A DNA stretch of 64,000 bases from Muribaculaceae bacterium Isolate-036 (Harlan) (lineage in GTDB: Bacteria > Bacteroidota > Bacteroidia > Bacteroidales > Muribaculaceae): the NCBI GenBank assembly GCA_003833075.1, contig RIAY01000009.1, forward strand, positions 1 through 64,000, in the 5' to 3' direction. The notes under the pieces were generated by a model. It made no database searches and had not been told where the DNA came from. It worked only from the letters and a program-made list of their open reading frames with translations. A program made the translations under genes and the position numbers. Numbering within the stretch: the first letter of the stretch is position 1; each line of letters begins with the position of its first letter. Below, one piece after another: positions 46,622 to 55,003 of the stretch.

Positions 46622-47575
46622 TTATTCCAATACTATATCATCAATCGCAACATAACAGGGTGTTGCGGGACCTCCATCATGGATATCAGAGCCCCAGAAA
46701 CCGAACTGAACTTTATCCACATTGGCTGCGTTAACGGGAATTGTCGTCCAAGTAGTCACACAGAAGTCTTTGCCATTACGATAGTCTGCAAGAGGAGTTT
46801 CTATGCGTTTAACAATATTGCCACTTGCATCGAAACACTTTATAATGAGATTAAAATAGCCTTTGGAATCTTTAAGGGATTTAGCCGTAACTTCCACGCC
46901 ATTCTCTCCAATCCATGTATTTCCATTCTGGATAACTCCATAAGTATAAGCGGTATTACAAATCTTAAGGGATTTAAGAGTCATTGATTGAATATCGAAT
47001 GAAGCTTCTTTAGCATAACCGTAGGAGTCATCAAAACCGTAAACCACACCGAAGTTGTTCGAGCCATTAGCACCTGCTCCACCACGATTACCGGTGGCAG
47101 TACGAGCCGTATTATATACACTCATCTGGTTATACTCAGAATACCACCAATCCTTATTAAATGGTTTATCTGGGTTTGGGTTCGAAGAAGGATTGGAAGT
47201 CATAGCCCAATCCGAAACTGCGATGCCTCCAAACATATAGGATGGAGCAATATCTGAACCAAGAGGCCATGAGCCTTCATTCTCCATGGATGTAAAAGAT
47301 CCATCCAAATTCATTATACCCGTAATCTGGGTACCACTGTAATCTGAATAGTAATTGCGTCCATAGGATGTTGGACCAGCCAAGACATCGACACCTTCAA
47401 AGGACATCAAATCCTCGAAGTCAATTACGACCTGACTTGATGCAGAGCGGCTCAACGGCTTGCCGTCCGCTGCGTCGAAGTTATCGACTAAGGCATCCTC
47501 ATTGGAACACCCTGTGAAAGTTGCGGCTGCGACCAAAGCAAAGCCGCAAGCTGCGAAACGTAGGAGTTTTTTCAT
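46622..47575 (-). CDS. btuH: DUF4465 lipoprotein, BtuH-like cobalamin-binding protein
   Basis: 317 residues. Lipobox TFTGC (Cys23), then a DUF4465 jelly-roll: VVIDFEDLMSFEGVDVLAGP, IAVSDWAMTSNPSS, NNFGVVYGFDDSYG, LKICNTAYTYGVIQNGN, and a C-terminal WTTIPVNAANVDKVQFGFWG, YVAIDDIVLE. DUF4465 proteins in Bacteroides B12 loci (BtuH) have been reported to bind cobalamin at the cell surface. It is the first gene after the cobalamin riboswitch. I am sure of the domain and fairly sure of the role. Confidence 0.75.
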   Translation of the reverse strand: MKKLLRFAACGFALVAAATFTGCSNEDALVDNFDAADGKPLSRSASSQVVIDFEDLMSFEGVDVLAGPTSYGRNYYSDYSGTQITGIMNLDGSFTSMENEGSWPLGSDIAPSYMFGGIAVSDWAMTSNPSSNPNPDKPFNKDWWYSEYNQMSVYNTARTATGNRGGAGANGSNNFGVVYGFDDSYGYAKEASFDIQSMTLKSLKICNTAYTYGVIQNGNTWIGENGVEVTAKSLKDSKGYFNLIIKCFDASGNIVKRIETPLADYRNGKDFCVTTWTTIPVNAANVDKVQFGFWGSDIHDGGPATPCYVAIDDIVLE

Positions 47576-47739
47576 ACTCGTTGTTGTTTTTAGTTAATAT
47601 CAAAAAATAAATATTCCCGATAACGCTTAAATGAAGCGGCAACGGGAATAGATAGAATTATAGTCATTAAAAACAACTTACGAGGTAAGAAGTCAGACAA
47701 CCTAAGCCCATAGTCCCGTAGGCGGTATCACTTGGCGGA

Positions 47740-47946
47740 AATGGCAGGTCTTCTGACTTATCCCGGTTCAATCGCGCCTTCCCAGTCGTTTGGTGACCAG
47801 TGGCAGGTTGCGAAAAACCTTGTTCAGTAACGAATAAACATCGTCAAAGAACGGGAATTACAGCAGCGGGTACTGTCGAGGAATCTCACCTCATTCCCTT
47901 TTGATGCTCCTTCACGCCTCCACTCTTGGACGACAGAGCAACCATT
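47740..47946 (-). promoter_or_regulatory. Cobalamin riboswitch
   Basis: On the - strand, AAGTCAGAAGACCTGCCA (around 47743-47760) is the conserved B12 box, preceded by the GCCACTGG...GGGAAGGCGC core (around 47770-47805) and the upstream stems reaching ~47940. The order and spacing match the AdoCbl-type class I riboswitch. Stems after the B12 box (47690-47735) probably form the expression platform controlling btuH and the operon down to btuB. Ends are approximate. Confidence 0.92.
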
Positions 47947-47953
47947 TCAACCG

Positions 47954-47985
47954 CAAATTTACAAAAAATAACCATTACCACCAAA
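47954..47985 (-). promoter_or_regulatory. Promoter of the B12 operon (TTTG-N20-TAAATTTG)
   Basis: On the - strand TTTG (47982-47985) and TAAATTTG (47954-47961) are separated by 20 bp, a full match to the Bacteroidetes consensus, placing the start of RNA at about 47947, right at the 5' edge of the riboswitch. From 47986 to 48142 nothing else is seen. Confidence 0.8.
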
Positions 47986-48142
47986 TAATTCATTTTTTTA
48001 ACCGAACAGCAAAAACCGCAAATATCTAATTTATTCAAATTGAGGATGAAGACTTTGTACCTCAATAAGCTGTTAAACTATTCTTAATGGAGTGGCTAAA
48101 ATCTTTGTCCATTATAAATTATTTATAAGTACATTAGATATA

Positions 48143-48170
48143 CATAAAGGCAGGTTTCCCCGCCTTTATG
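48143..48170. terminator. Hairpin downstream of the methyltransferase gene
   Basis: CATAAAGGCAGG (48143-48154) pairs with CCCCGCCTTTATG (to 48170) around a short T loop. It lies 40 bp after the stop of the - strand methyltransferase gene and probably terminates it. Confidence 0.5.
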
Positions 48171-48211
48171 TCCATACTGCTTAATCGAGTCTGATTATGA
48201 AATTCTATATC

Positions 48212-49003
48212 CTAAATAGGAATAAAGTCTGAAAATATGCCAGGGAATAATGACAATGCACGCATAAGTATTGTCTGACGTGAGCGGAAGAAGCGTCCCG
48301 GAGAAATCTGTCCTATCAGAGAAAGATGCTGATTCCATGATTCGAGGATTTTTCCGTCGTTGATGCCCCATTTGAAAGTTGCTTCCATATTTTTAATGGC
48401 ATCGTGTCTGTTCTGATTTTTAACGCCAAGAGTTCCCATGGTGTCAAACCAGATTTCGGCATTGCTGAAACGATCGCATAAGTCGTTAAAGAATTGTCGG
48501 AGAGTCGCTTCATCAAAATACATGATGACGCCTTCGGCTATGAGCAGGATATCGCCGAAGGGATGTTCGCTCTTAATCCGATCCATCCAGACGGTATCAA
48601 ACATCGACTTCGAGATATAGGATTCGTTGGAAGCCTCGGAAATGAATGAACGACGCATGTCTATGGTGTCCGGCAAGTCAAGACTGTAGAATGCCACATC
48701 CGATATCCCTTCCACGGTACGTTGGCAGCGGGCGTCAAGTCCACATCCGAGATTGACGATTACCGGATTCTTATGGTTTCGGACAAACTCCGTCACCATG
48801 TCGTCGAAGAAACGGCATCTGATGGCACAGCCGATCTCGCTCATTTTGGCTGTGTCGAACTTTGAATAGTCATATTCAATAGATTCGACAATGCGCTGTG
48901 CTATAGGGTCGTGAATTATCGCGTCTGCCCGGCTACTCTCTTTGGCTCGCATATAGAGCGGAATCAGGAGAGTTTCTGATACTTTGTCTTTGAATTGATT
49001 CAT
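48212..49003 (-). CDS. SAM-dependent methyltransferase, leucine carboxyl methyltransferase (LCM/TcmP) family
   Basis: 263 residues. DPIAQRIVESIEYDYSKFDT near the N terminus, the SAM-binding VIVNLGCGLDARCQR, then SLDLPDTIDMRR and LIAEGVIMYFDEATLRQFF, the typical order of the LCM (TcmP/omcP) family. Members methylate carboxyl or hydroxyl groups of small molecules or polyketides; the substrate here is unknown. It stands alone between the B12 operon's promoter region and a decayed gene. Possibly inserted with other accessory genes. Confidence 0.85.
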   Translation of the reverse strand: MNQFKDKVSETLLIPLYMRAKESSRADAIIHDPIAQRIVESIEYDYSKFDTAKMSEIGCAIRCRFFDDMVTEFVRNHKNPVIVNLGCGLDARCQRTVEGISDVAFYSLDLPDTIDMRRSFISEASNESYISKSMFDTVWMDRIKSEHPFGDILLIAEGVIMYFDEATLRQFFNDLCDRFSNAEIWFDTMGTLGVKNQNRHDAIKNMEATFKWGINDGKILESWNQHLSLIGQISPGRFFRSRQTILMRALSLFPGIFSDFIPI

Positions 49004-49068
49004 ATCTTATTATTTTATAATGGGTTCAATAATGAACAATATTCAAATTCCCTCTCATTCTCAATGCC

Positions 49069-49404
49069 TGGCATGAAAAACATTGGCTTAAACCTCAGCT
49101 TATTGAGCAACCTGAGTTGATGCAGGTTAAACTCGAACTGAAGATAGTCAATGCCGAAAATCTTACTGCCCCACAAAGGGGGCGGAAAGAAGGGCAAAAA
49201 GAGGGGCAGAAAGAATTATCTTCTCGCCAATTGGAGATAATTCATCTATTGGAGAAGACTCCCACTGCAACCATGTCACAGATAGCGGAAGCCATGGCAA
49301 TTACATACCGTACAGTCCGTAGGGATATGGAGTATCTTCAAAAATCTAGAATTATATCGCGTGAAGGTGGGCGCAAAGAAGGTAGATGGATTATATCTAA
49401 ATGA
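49069..49404 (+). pseudogene. C-terminal remnant of an AlbA_2-type regulator
   Basis: An open frame without its own start reads WHEKHWLKPQLIEQPELMQV, the usual end of the ATP-binding region in this family, then a basic linker with repeated GRKEGQKEGQK and a winged helix (MSQIAEAMAITYRTVRRDME, YLQKSRIISREGGRKEGRW). The first three quarters of the gene are missing. It could in principle be translated from the TTG/ATG at 49117-49120 as a small DNA-binding protein. Confidence 0.6.
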
Positions 49405-49710
49405 TAATCCATCATTCTACTATTGTTATTTGCTATGCGTTAATACGCATCCAATGTGCCACGCCTCTGTATACCCGCAATTTCCTCATTTCAGCCTTAG
49501 CGCATGATGCTGGCTTTCAATAAGAAATATTTATAGTGCCGCCGATGTGATGAAGCGACATAGACCATCTTTTGCAACCTGAATATTTGTTTATCGTAGT
49601 ACGGATGTCATAAATACGCCTAATTATCGTAGTTTGCTATGCGAGATTTATCAGGTTTATCGAAGTTTTATTATTTTCATAAAACATTTTGAAGTTTCCA
49701 ACGTTAGAAT

Positions 49711-49741
49711 TTTGCAGGGTCAACAAAAATTTGTACCTTTC
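49711..49741 (+). promoter_or_regulatory. Promoter of candidate small RNA
   Basis: TTTG at 49711-49714 and TACCTTTC at 49734-49741 (one mismatch to TAnnTTTG) with a 19-bp spacer. The predicted start is near 49748, just ahead of two hairpins. Confidence 0.5.
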
Positions 49742-49747
49742 CACCAG

Positions 49748-49820
49748 AGTTCATTCCTCATTTGAGGAAAGGAAATCGAAAAACGCAAGCCTTGAAGCTC
49801 TGCGTTTTTTGCTTTTTTAT
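49748..49820 (+). ncRNA. Candidate small RNA with intrinsic terminator
   Basis: A ~70-nt stretch behind a Bacteroidetes-type promoter has a small hairpin TTCCTC-ATTT-GAGGAA and ends in a strong terminator: AAAAACGCA (49779-49787) pairs with TGCGTTTTT (49801-49809), followed by TGCTTTTTT. No reading frame of useful length lies inside. This is the form of a trans-acting sRNA. I do not recognise a family. A leftover leader of a lost gene is the alternative. Confidence 0.45.
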
Positions 49821-50391
49821 AGAAGATTGTGTAGCCGTCTGTGACGGTACTTGTTCATGATTTTATTGTGAGCGGCATCCTTCAAGATGATATGCTGTTA
49901 GCAGATAATATGCAGAACCATTCCTGCGAGGTTCAAGAACAATTACATACCCGAAAGTTAGGTAATGAGGAATGGTAAAGCGTTATGCAAAATGTTGAAG
50001 AATAGTGAATTGAAAATTATTTTCAGCCAAAGTGACCGAGGAGAAGCCTTTGGGGAAGGTCGGTCACGGATGGCACACCCACATCTTTCATCATTCTTCC
50101 GCGATATATTGAACCCTTAAACACAACAAAGCCTCGATAATGCTGATTATCAAGGCTTTGAATGCTTCTGGATGTTATTTAAGTGGTCCCACTTGTACTT
50201 TGAACTTCAAGGTAACTTATTGTAGGGCAGTTTATTCTCTATGTTAAAGTTCGGAATTGGCTCAGATGAGGCACCTCTGTACTTCATCATTTTGCAACGC
50301 CGTTCTTATCTTCGTTTTTGCAAAGTTAATCATTAATTGCCATAGTGCCAAATTAGTCATCTTAAAAGTTCATAAAATGAACTGCTATTGG
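49821..50391. other. Intergenic region with hairpins and the AGTGGTCCCACTTG motif, copy 2
   Basis: No gene is recognisable. GTGACCGA and TCGGTCAC (about 50032-50067) and ACCATTCCT/AGGAATGGT (about 49918-49977) are inverted repeats. A terminator-like hairpin (AAAGCCT 50128-50134, AGGCTTT 50153-50159, with inner GATAAT/ATTATC) precedes AGTGGTCCCACTTG at 50182-50195. 49405-49710 holds nothing recognisable. Confidence 0.4.
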
Positions 50392-51603
50392 CTATAAGCT
50401 ATCAGACATCAGGAACTGTCTTAATGTCAGATGTTTTATACCCTCGTAGTTCTGAGGACGTGACATCGGATTCATGGATATGACATACTTGGGATAGTTG
50501 TCTTGTATCTTCAGCAGATTTCCGAACTCCCGCTCCATTGTCTTGTCGTCAGCGATGAGATAAGCCACCTGTATATAGACTGATGTGCCGCCTTTTTCGA
50601 CAACGAAATCAATTTCACCATTGGGAAGTGTTCCTACGCTGATCTTGTATCCAAGATTTTTAAGGTGAAGATAGACTGCATTTTCTATTACCTTCTCTAT
50701 GTCGCCTGTGCGGTTTTGCCCGGCAAGCATATTGCGCAAACCCAAGTCCTCGAAATAGTATTTATCGTTGGTCTCCAACAAACGTTTTCCATGTATGTCG
50801 TATCTCGACACCTTATTGATGATGTAAGCGTTTGAGGCGGCTTTAAGATAGTTTATCGCAGACAACGGGGTCAGTTCCACCCGCTGTGATTTGAGATATT
50901 TGGACAATGACGTGGCCGAAACAAGTTGACCTGCGTTGTCGCTGACGTATGACATCAGATTTTCAAATAGTGTCACATTGCGAAGTCCTTCCCGCTGCAC
51001 CACATCTTTAAGAACAATGGTATTGTAGATGTTCTGGATATATTCCCAGACCATATCCTCATTTTCAAGTCCGAGACGGTACAGGTGAGGAAGACCACCG
51101 AAGCCGAGATATTTCAGAAGACTGTCATCTGAATCATTAAGGTTGTGAAAGGTCAGGAACTCCCGGTATGACAAACTCAGGATATGAATCTCAATATATC
51201 GACCGCCGAGGTATGTGGATAGCTCTGACGAAAGCATCTTGGCGTTACTTCCGGTCACGACAATCTGGCACTCCTCGTCGGCATTCAGGCTACGGAGTAC
51301 ATTTTCAAAGCCATTTATATCCTGCACCTCGTCAATGAGCAGATAGTTATCTGCACCTTCTTTCAGTTTGCCGTCAAGGTATCGCGAGAGATCTTCTGCA
51401 TTTCTAATGTCGGCATACTTTGTTTTTTCCTTATTGATATATATGATGTTGGCATCCGGATTACCGGCTTCAATCTCCGTGACGAGTTGACGGATTATAT
51501 AACTCTTGCCAACACGACGCTGCCCGGTAAGGGCGATTATCATCCCCTTGCCGATAAATTTCTGAATATGCTCAATATACTGTTGCCTTGCTATAATCTT
51601 CAT
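50392..51603 (-). CDS. AAA_14/DUF4143 ATPase
   Basis: 403 residues. Walker A GQRRVGKS (Lys33), Walker B YLLIDEVQD, sensor VVTGSNAKMLSSELSTYLGG, and a C-terminal DUF4143 nuclease-like fold (YFEDLGLRNMLAGQN, VIENAVYLHLKNLGYKISVG, GEIDFVVEKGGTSVYIQVAY), whose E/D...Q residues follow the PD-(D/E)xK layout. Very common in Bacteroidetes, often mobile and multi-copy; function unknown. The repeat copy 2 lies 90 bp upstream. Confidence 0.88.
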   Translation of the reverse strand: MKIIARQQYIEHIQKFIGKGMIIALTGQRRVGKSYIIRQLVTEIEAGNPDANIIYINKEKTKYADIRNAEDLSRYLDGKLKEGADNYLLIDEVQDINGFENVLRSLNADEECQIVVTGSNAKMLSSELSTYLGGRYIEIHILSLSYREFLTFHNLNDSDDSLLKYLGFGGLPHLYRLGLENEDMVWEYIQNIYNTIVLKDVVQREGLRNVTLFENLMSYVSDNAGQLVSATSLSKYLKSQRVELTPLSAINYLKAASNAYIINKVSRYDIHGKRLLETNDKYYFEDLGLRNMLAGQNRTGDIEKVIENAVYLHLKNLGYKISVGTLPNGEIDFVVEKGGTSVYIQVAYLIADDKTMEREFGNLLKIQDNYPKYVISMNPMSRPQNYEGIKHLTLRQFLMSDSL

Positions 51604-51694
51604 ACCTGCAAAGGTAACGAATTTTGTTAATCATACCAAACAAAAATGGGATAATTCGCAGTTGTATTTGTTATACCTTACAAAATCACCCGGA

Positions 51695-51838
51695 AACTGC
51701 GAGAGGCGCGACGGCTTGACTTTGGCAGTCGCAAGCGAGGCATTGCCGGGGTGAGGCAATGCCGTCAGTGGCGTTTGGAGCGAGTCCGGCACTACCGCTG
51801 ACCGCATTGCCAGAATTGAAGAGTCGGCTAAACACCGA
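51695..51838 (+). repeat. Dispersed repeat, copy 2
   Basis: 144 bp nearly identical and in the same orientation as 38984-39126. Shared blocks include AACTGCGAGAGGCGCGACGG, GACTTTGGCAGTCGCAAGCG and GAATTGAAGAGTCGGCTAAA. Its left edge is 92 bp from the ATPase start and its right edge opens the region leading to the conjugative element. Confidence 0.85.
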
Positions 51839-52381
51839 GTGTCTGATAGCCTGAGCATGTTGCTTCGCTGTACATGCCAAGTCTATTTGCCACTCCGTGT
51901 TCTTACGCCGCCTCCATCATTCGTTATTTGAGTCGTTGCGCCACTCTCCGTTAGCAGCAGTCCACGGGCCGAGACAGTGATGTGCCTCCTTCCTTCGTCG
52001 GGGGCATATCACAGACTCGTCTTTCCGGGACTGGACAATTCTATTTACAGACATTTCAATATTACGAAAATTTCAGAGCGATTATGTAGCCGTATGTTTT
52101 CACCGTTCCGGAGTCGTGGCTCCTGTTATTGTCTAATCAACAGCGATTTTAACTTGCTTGCCAATAGTTAACGTGTGGTGCCGGGGATATTCTTTTTCCT
52201 TTTGACTGAAAAATCTCCAGACACAAAATGGTATTTGCCTCCGTAAGCTCCGGCGAATACTTCATTTTGCACTCGTATTTTTCCGTCAAAGGGCGAACAT
52301 CCCCTTTGTTCACCACACGCCTTTGAGGTGTCAAGCAAGCGAAAACCGATGGTGATATACAAATAAAAAAAAGTCGCAACG
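51839..52381. other. Region between repeat copy 2 and the conjugative element genes
   Basis: No convincing gene. - strand frames of 64-80 codons exist at 52149-52401 but they overlap each other and show no family pattern. This may hold the left boundary or a regulatory region of the conjugative element. No integrase, attachment site or oriT could be pinned down. Confidence 0.3.
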
Positions 52382-52594
52382 ATGAAAACAAACAGCCACA
52401 TAAAAGGTCAAAGCGAAGCTCAAAGCCTCAGGTTCAACCAAATAAAAAAGGTTGCAAAGGTGGTGGCTATCATCATCGGAGTAATAATCGGAACTCTGGT
52501 GTGGGCGATGGTCAAACCTGTAATCCGAGGTGCGGGCTGGGTAATATCCATTATAACCGCAATAATGATAATCTTTTGGTTATTCACCCTTTAA
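52382..52594 (+). CDS. Small two-TM membrane protein of the conjugative element
   Basis: 70 residues. A polar N terminus (MKTNSHIKGQSEAQSLRFNQ) and two hydrophobic helices (about 25-45 and 50-69) joined by a short basic loop KPVIRGAGW. It precedes pcfK by 12 bp. Not recognised beyond this; frequently small membrane proteins sit at this place in Bacteroidales conjugative elements. Confidence 0.6.
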   Translation: MKTNSHIKGQSEAQSLRFNQIKKVAKVVAIIIGVIIGTLVWAMVKPVIRGAGWVISIITAIMIIFWLFTL

Positions 52595-52606
52595 TATAAC
52601 ACTGAT

Positions 52607-53056
52607 ATGGCTACTATGAAATCCAACAACGCTGCAATCGCAGCTATGCAGCTGATGCTCCAAGAGCGTTGCATCGCAGAACCCACATTCGCCATCAAGA
52701 TGGCTAACCCGTCCAAGAGTATGGAAGGCGCAGTAAACTATCTGTGCGGACAAATTCAGAAGAGCGGTCTGTGCTGTGTCGATGACGCTACCGTGATGAA
52801 CATATTGGTTCACTACTTCGACGAGAATGAGATTGAGGAAGGCGGAAAAGTCAACTGCAACATCGTGGTATCCAAGCCGGAACTTTCCGATGAGGATAAG
52901 GAGGAACTCAAAGAGCAGGCTATGGAGCAATACAAGGAGGAGCAACTCCGAGAAATCAGACGGCAGTCAGCTCCGAAGACTCAACCCAAGCCGACCGCCA
53001 CCGCTCCCAAAGCCGGAGCAGAAATCAATGTTCAACCCAATCTTTTCGACTTCTAA
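52607..53056 (+). CDS. PcfK-like protein
   Basis: 149 residues of the PcfK family: ANPSKSMEGAVNYLCGQIQK, MNILVHYFDENEIEEGGKVN, ELKEQAMEQYKEEQLREIRR, a Pro/Thr/Lys-rich linker and the C-terminal clamp-binding-like QPNLFDF. PcfK and PcfJ genes pair in conjugative elements of Firmicutes and Bacteroidetes; their exact role is unknown. The terminal QPNLFDF resembles a beta-sliding-clamp binding motif, hinting at contact with replication. Confidence 0.82.
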   Translation: MATMKSNNAAIAAMQLMLQERCIAEPTFAIKMANPSKSMEGAVNYLCGQIQKSGLCCVDDATVMNILVHYFDENEIEEGGKVNCNIVVSKPELSDEDKEELKEQAMEQYKEEQLREIRRQSAPKTQPKPTATAPKAGAEINVQPNLFDF

Positions 53057-53068
53057 AACTTCAAGGAT

Positions 53069-54343
53069 ATGAAACCTCGCAATAAGAAACAACAGCATAT
53101 AGTGGAACTGAGTGGGCGACTTCGCCCGCTCACCACTCCCCAAATGAATTGGGCACTCAACTCTACCATCAATCACTATGGTTATAGGTTGAAGAACGGA
53201 ATGTGCACCTGTATGAAATGCGGTCACGAGTGGCTGGAGACACGCAACGGAATGTGTCTATGCCCCGAATGTGGCACTCAGATTGAAATCAAGGATACAA
53301 AAGAGCGTGTTATCCGCGAAAAGTCCTATTTCAACGTAATCACCACCATCGAAGACTATCAGGTAATCAGAATGTTCCTGATGATGGTTGAAATGCGCAA
53401 GGGTATGAAGGTGAAACCTGCCTATCTTGAAATCGGTCAGTATTTCATTGACCCCAAAGGCAATAAGACCGTTGTCGCTATCCCTCGTACTCTCGGTTGC
53501 TATGTTGATACCTTTGCATTCGGCGCACCACTTGAAATCAGAAATGACGGGGAGGCTTATATGTACGTTTCAGACCAATGGGTATATCCTCACATCAAGG
53601 TCACTGACACCATCAAGCGCAACGGGTTCAAGAACTCTGTCCACCATATCCACCCCGTGACTATGTTCCAAGAGTTGCTGACCAACCCAAAAGCCGAGAC
53701 ACTGATGAAAGCCAACGAGATAGGATTGTTACGATACCTTTGTGCAAGACCAGCCTATAAGTCAGACATTGACAAGTATTGGAACACCATTAAGATAGCC
53801 AAGCGCAACGGCTACAAGGTTAAAGACCCGCAGATGTGGTTTGACTATATCAAGATGTTGGAGCGTATGGGCAGAGACCTCAATTCTCCCTCGCTGATAG
53901 CACCCAAAAACCTCAAAGTAGCCCACGATGAATATGTGGCTAAGGTCAATCGCCAGCGCATCAAGGAGCAGAGAGAGAAAGAACGTCAGCAAGCCATCAA
54001 GGACAAAGCCAAGTTCGAGGAACTCAAATCCCGCTACTTCGGAATGGAAATGACTGACGGAGAGATTGAAATCCACTCAATCGACACCATCGATGATTAC
54101 TATAAAATCGGAGATAAACAATCTATCTGTTGCGGTACTGCCAAATATTACCTTAAAGAGGATACATTGACACTTACCGCCTACATCGGAAACAAGCAGA
54201 TAGCCACCATCGAAATTTCGCTTGACGACTACCACATAATCCAATGCCGAGCCTTCGCCAATGAAATATGTGAGTACACCCAGCAGATAGCTGGTATCAT
54301 CAACGCCAACAAGAAGATGATAGCAGAGAGAAAAAGAGCATAG
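53069..54343 (+). CDS. PcfJ-like protein
   Basis: 424 residues. An N-terminal zinc ribbon with two CxxC pairs (CTCMKCGHEW and CLCPECGTQI, about residues 48-72), then a helical middle (FQELLTNPKAETLMKANEIG, LLRYLCARPAYKSDIDKYWN) and the conserved PcfJ end (SICCGTAKYYLKEDTLTLTA, CRAFANEICEYTQQIAGIIN). A basic coiled-coil-like run (REKERQQAIKDKAK) is at about 305-330. Likely nucleic-acid binding. It follows pcfK by 12 bp. Confidence 0.85.
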   Translation: MKPRNKKQQHIVELSGRLRPLTTPQMNWALNSTINHYGYRLKNGMCTCMKCGHEWLETRNGMCLCPECGTQIEIKDTKERVIREKSYFNVITTIEDYQVIRMFLMMVEMRKGMKVKPAYLEIGQYFIDPKGNKTVVAIPRTLGCYVDTFAFGAPLEIRNDGEAYMYVSDQWVYPHIKVTDTIKRNGFKNSVHHIHPVTMFQELLTNPKAETLMKANEIGLLRYLCARPAYKSDIDKYWNTIKIAKRNGYKVKDPQMWFDYIKMLERMGRDLNSPSLIAPKNLKVAHDEYVAKVNRQRIKEQREKERQQAIKDKAKFEELKSRYFGMEMTDGEIEIHSIDTIDDYYKIGDKQSICCGTAKYYLKEDTLTLTAYIGNKQIATIEISLDDYHIIQCRAFANEICEYTQQIAGIINANKKMIAERKRA

Positions 54344-54470
54344 ACAGTGCCATATCAGCGATGAAGGTGGCGGAGTATAAGACCTCCGTCACCTTCATTT
54401 TGCCAAAAATTTCGGCCGCCAAAAGGCGGCGTTGTGCAGGTAATTCGTTCCGAAATTCAGCGTTTTTTAG

Positions 54471-54478
54471 TAATTTTG
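54471..54478 (+). promoter_or_regulatory. -7 element of the HU gene
   Basis: TAATTTTG fits the -7 consensus 36 bp before the ATG at 54515, and supports that start over upstream codons in the same frame at 54434. A -33 TTTG is not clear. Confidence 0.45.
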
Positions 54479-54514
54479 CAATGTAAAAACGTATCAAATT
54501 CAAAGCAGTACAAA

Positions 54515-54790
54515 ATGACTAAGGCAGAAATAGCGAGTGAAATCGCAAAGACAACCGGCATCGACAAGTCCGCAGTTGTTACCGTTATCGAACAGTTCAT
54601 GACCGTTGTGAAGGACAGTCTCGCACATGGTGAAAACGTATATCTCAGAGGCTTTGGTAGCTTTATCGTCAAGCAGAGAGCAGAGAAGACCGCGCGTAAC
54701 ATCAGCAAGAACACCACCCTGATTATTCCGGCTCATAACATTCCGGCATTTAAGCCTGCCAATTCTTTCAAGGAAGAAATTGCAAAATAA
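54515..54790 (+). CDS. HU/IHF-family DNA-binding protein
   Basis: 91 residues: MTKAEIASEIAKTTGIDKSA at the start, VYLRGFGSFIVKQRAEKTAR as the beta-arm base and NISKNTTLIIPAHNIPAFKP closing the arm, all standard for HU. It bends DNA and may assist recombination or transfer of the element. Stop and next start overlap (TAATG). Confidence 0.93.
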   Translation: MTKAEIASEIAKTTGIDKSAVVTVIEQFMTVVKDSLAHGENVYLRGFGSFIVKQRAEKTARNISKNTTLIIPAHNIPAFKPANSFKEEIAK

Positions 54791-54945
54791 TGGAAGAAGA
54801 AATTGAAAAGGATAATCCTGCAACTGAGGGAATCCATATTCAATCCGAAATCTGTAATTGTTCCACTTGTTTGGAAAATCGTAAAAGGTATGTTCATATA
54901 CTTGATGTCGATAAATATATCGAATCATTAAATGACTGGGATTGA
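54790..54945 (+). CDS. 51-residue acidic protein with CxCxxC
   Basis: A small frame starts inside the HU stop codon and ends before the terminator at 54958. It begins MEEEIEKDNPATEGIHIQSE, has CNCSTCLENRK (Cys22, 24, 27) and ends DKYIESLNDWD. The stop-start overlap with HU suggests it is translated. The cysteines may bind a metal. No family recognised. Confidence 0.5.
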   Translation: MEEEIEKDNPATEGIHIQSEICNCSTCLENRKRYVHILDVDKYIESLNDWD

Positions 54946-54957
54946 TAAACTATACAA

Positions 54958-55000
54958 ATGCCGCGATGCTATTTTGTTTCAATGAATAGCATCGCGGCAT
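54958..55000. terminator. Bidirectional terminator between HU and tra operons
   Basis: Perfect 16-bp arms (54958-54973 and 54985-55000) with an 11-nt loop, between converging transcription units: the HU pair on + and the tra operon on -. Confidence 0.78.
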
Positions 55001-55003
55001 ATT

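Noticed and set aside
48143..48170. Hairpin considered as an end of a mobile element
   Set aside because: No matching partner or target duplication; position just after a gene fits a terminator better.
51604..52381. Attachment site or oriT of the conjugative element
   Set aside because: The region is suggestive by position only; no relaxase, integrase or conserved nick-site sequence could be recognised.
52149..52401. - strand frames of 77-80 codons, one with a hydrophobic start
   Set aside because: Two different frames overlap, there is no promoter or family signal, and the start lies across the promoter region of the 52382 gene.
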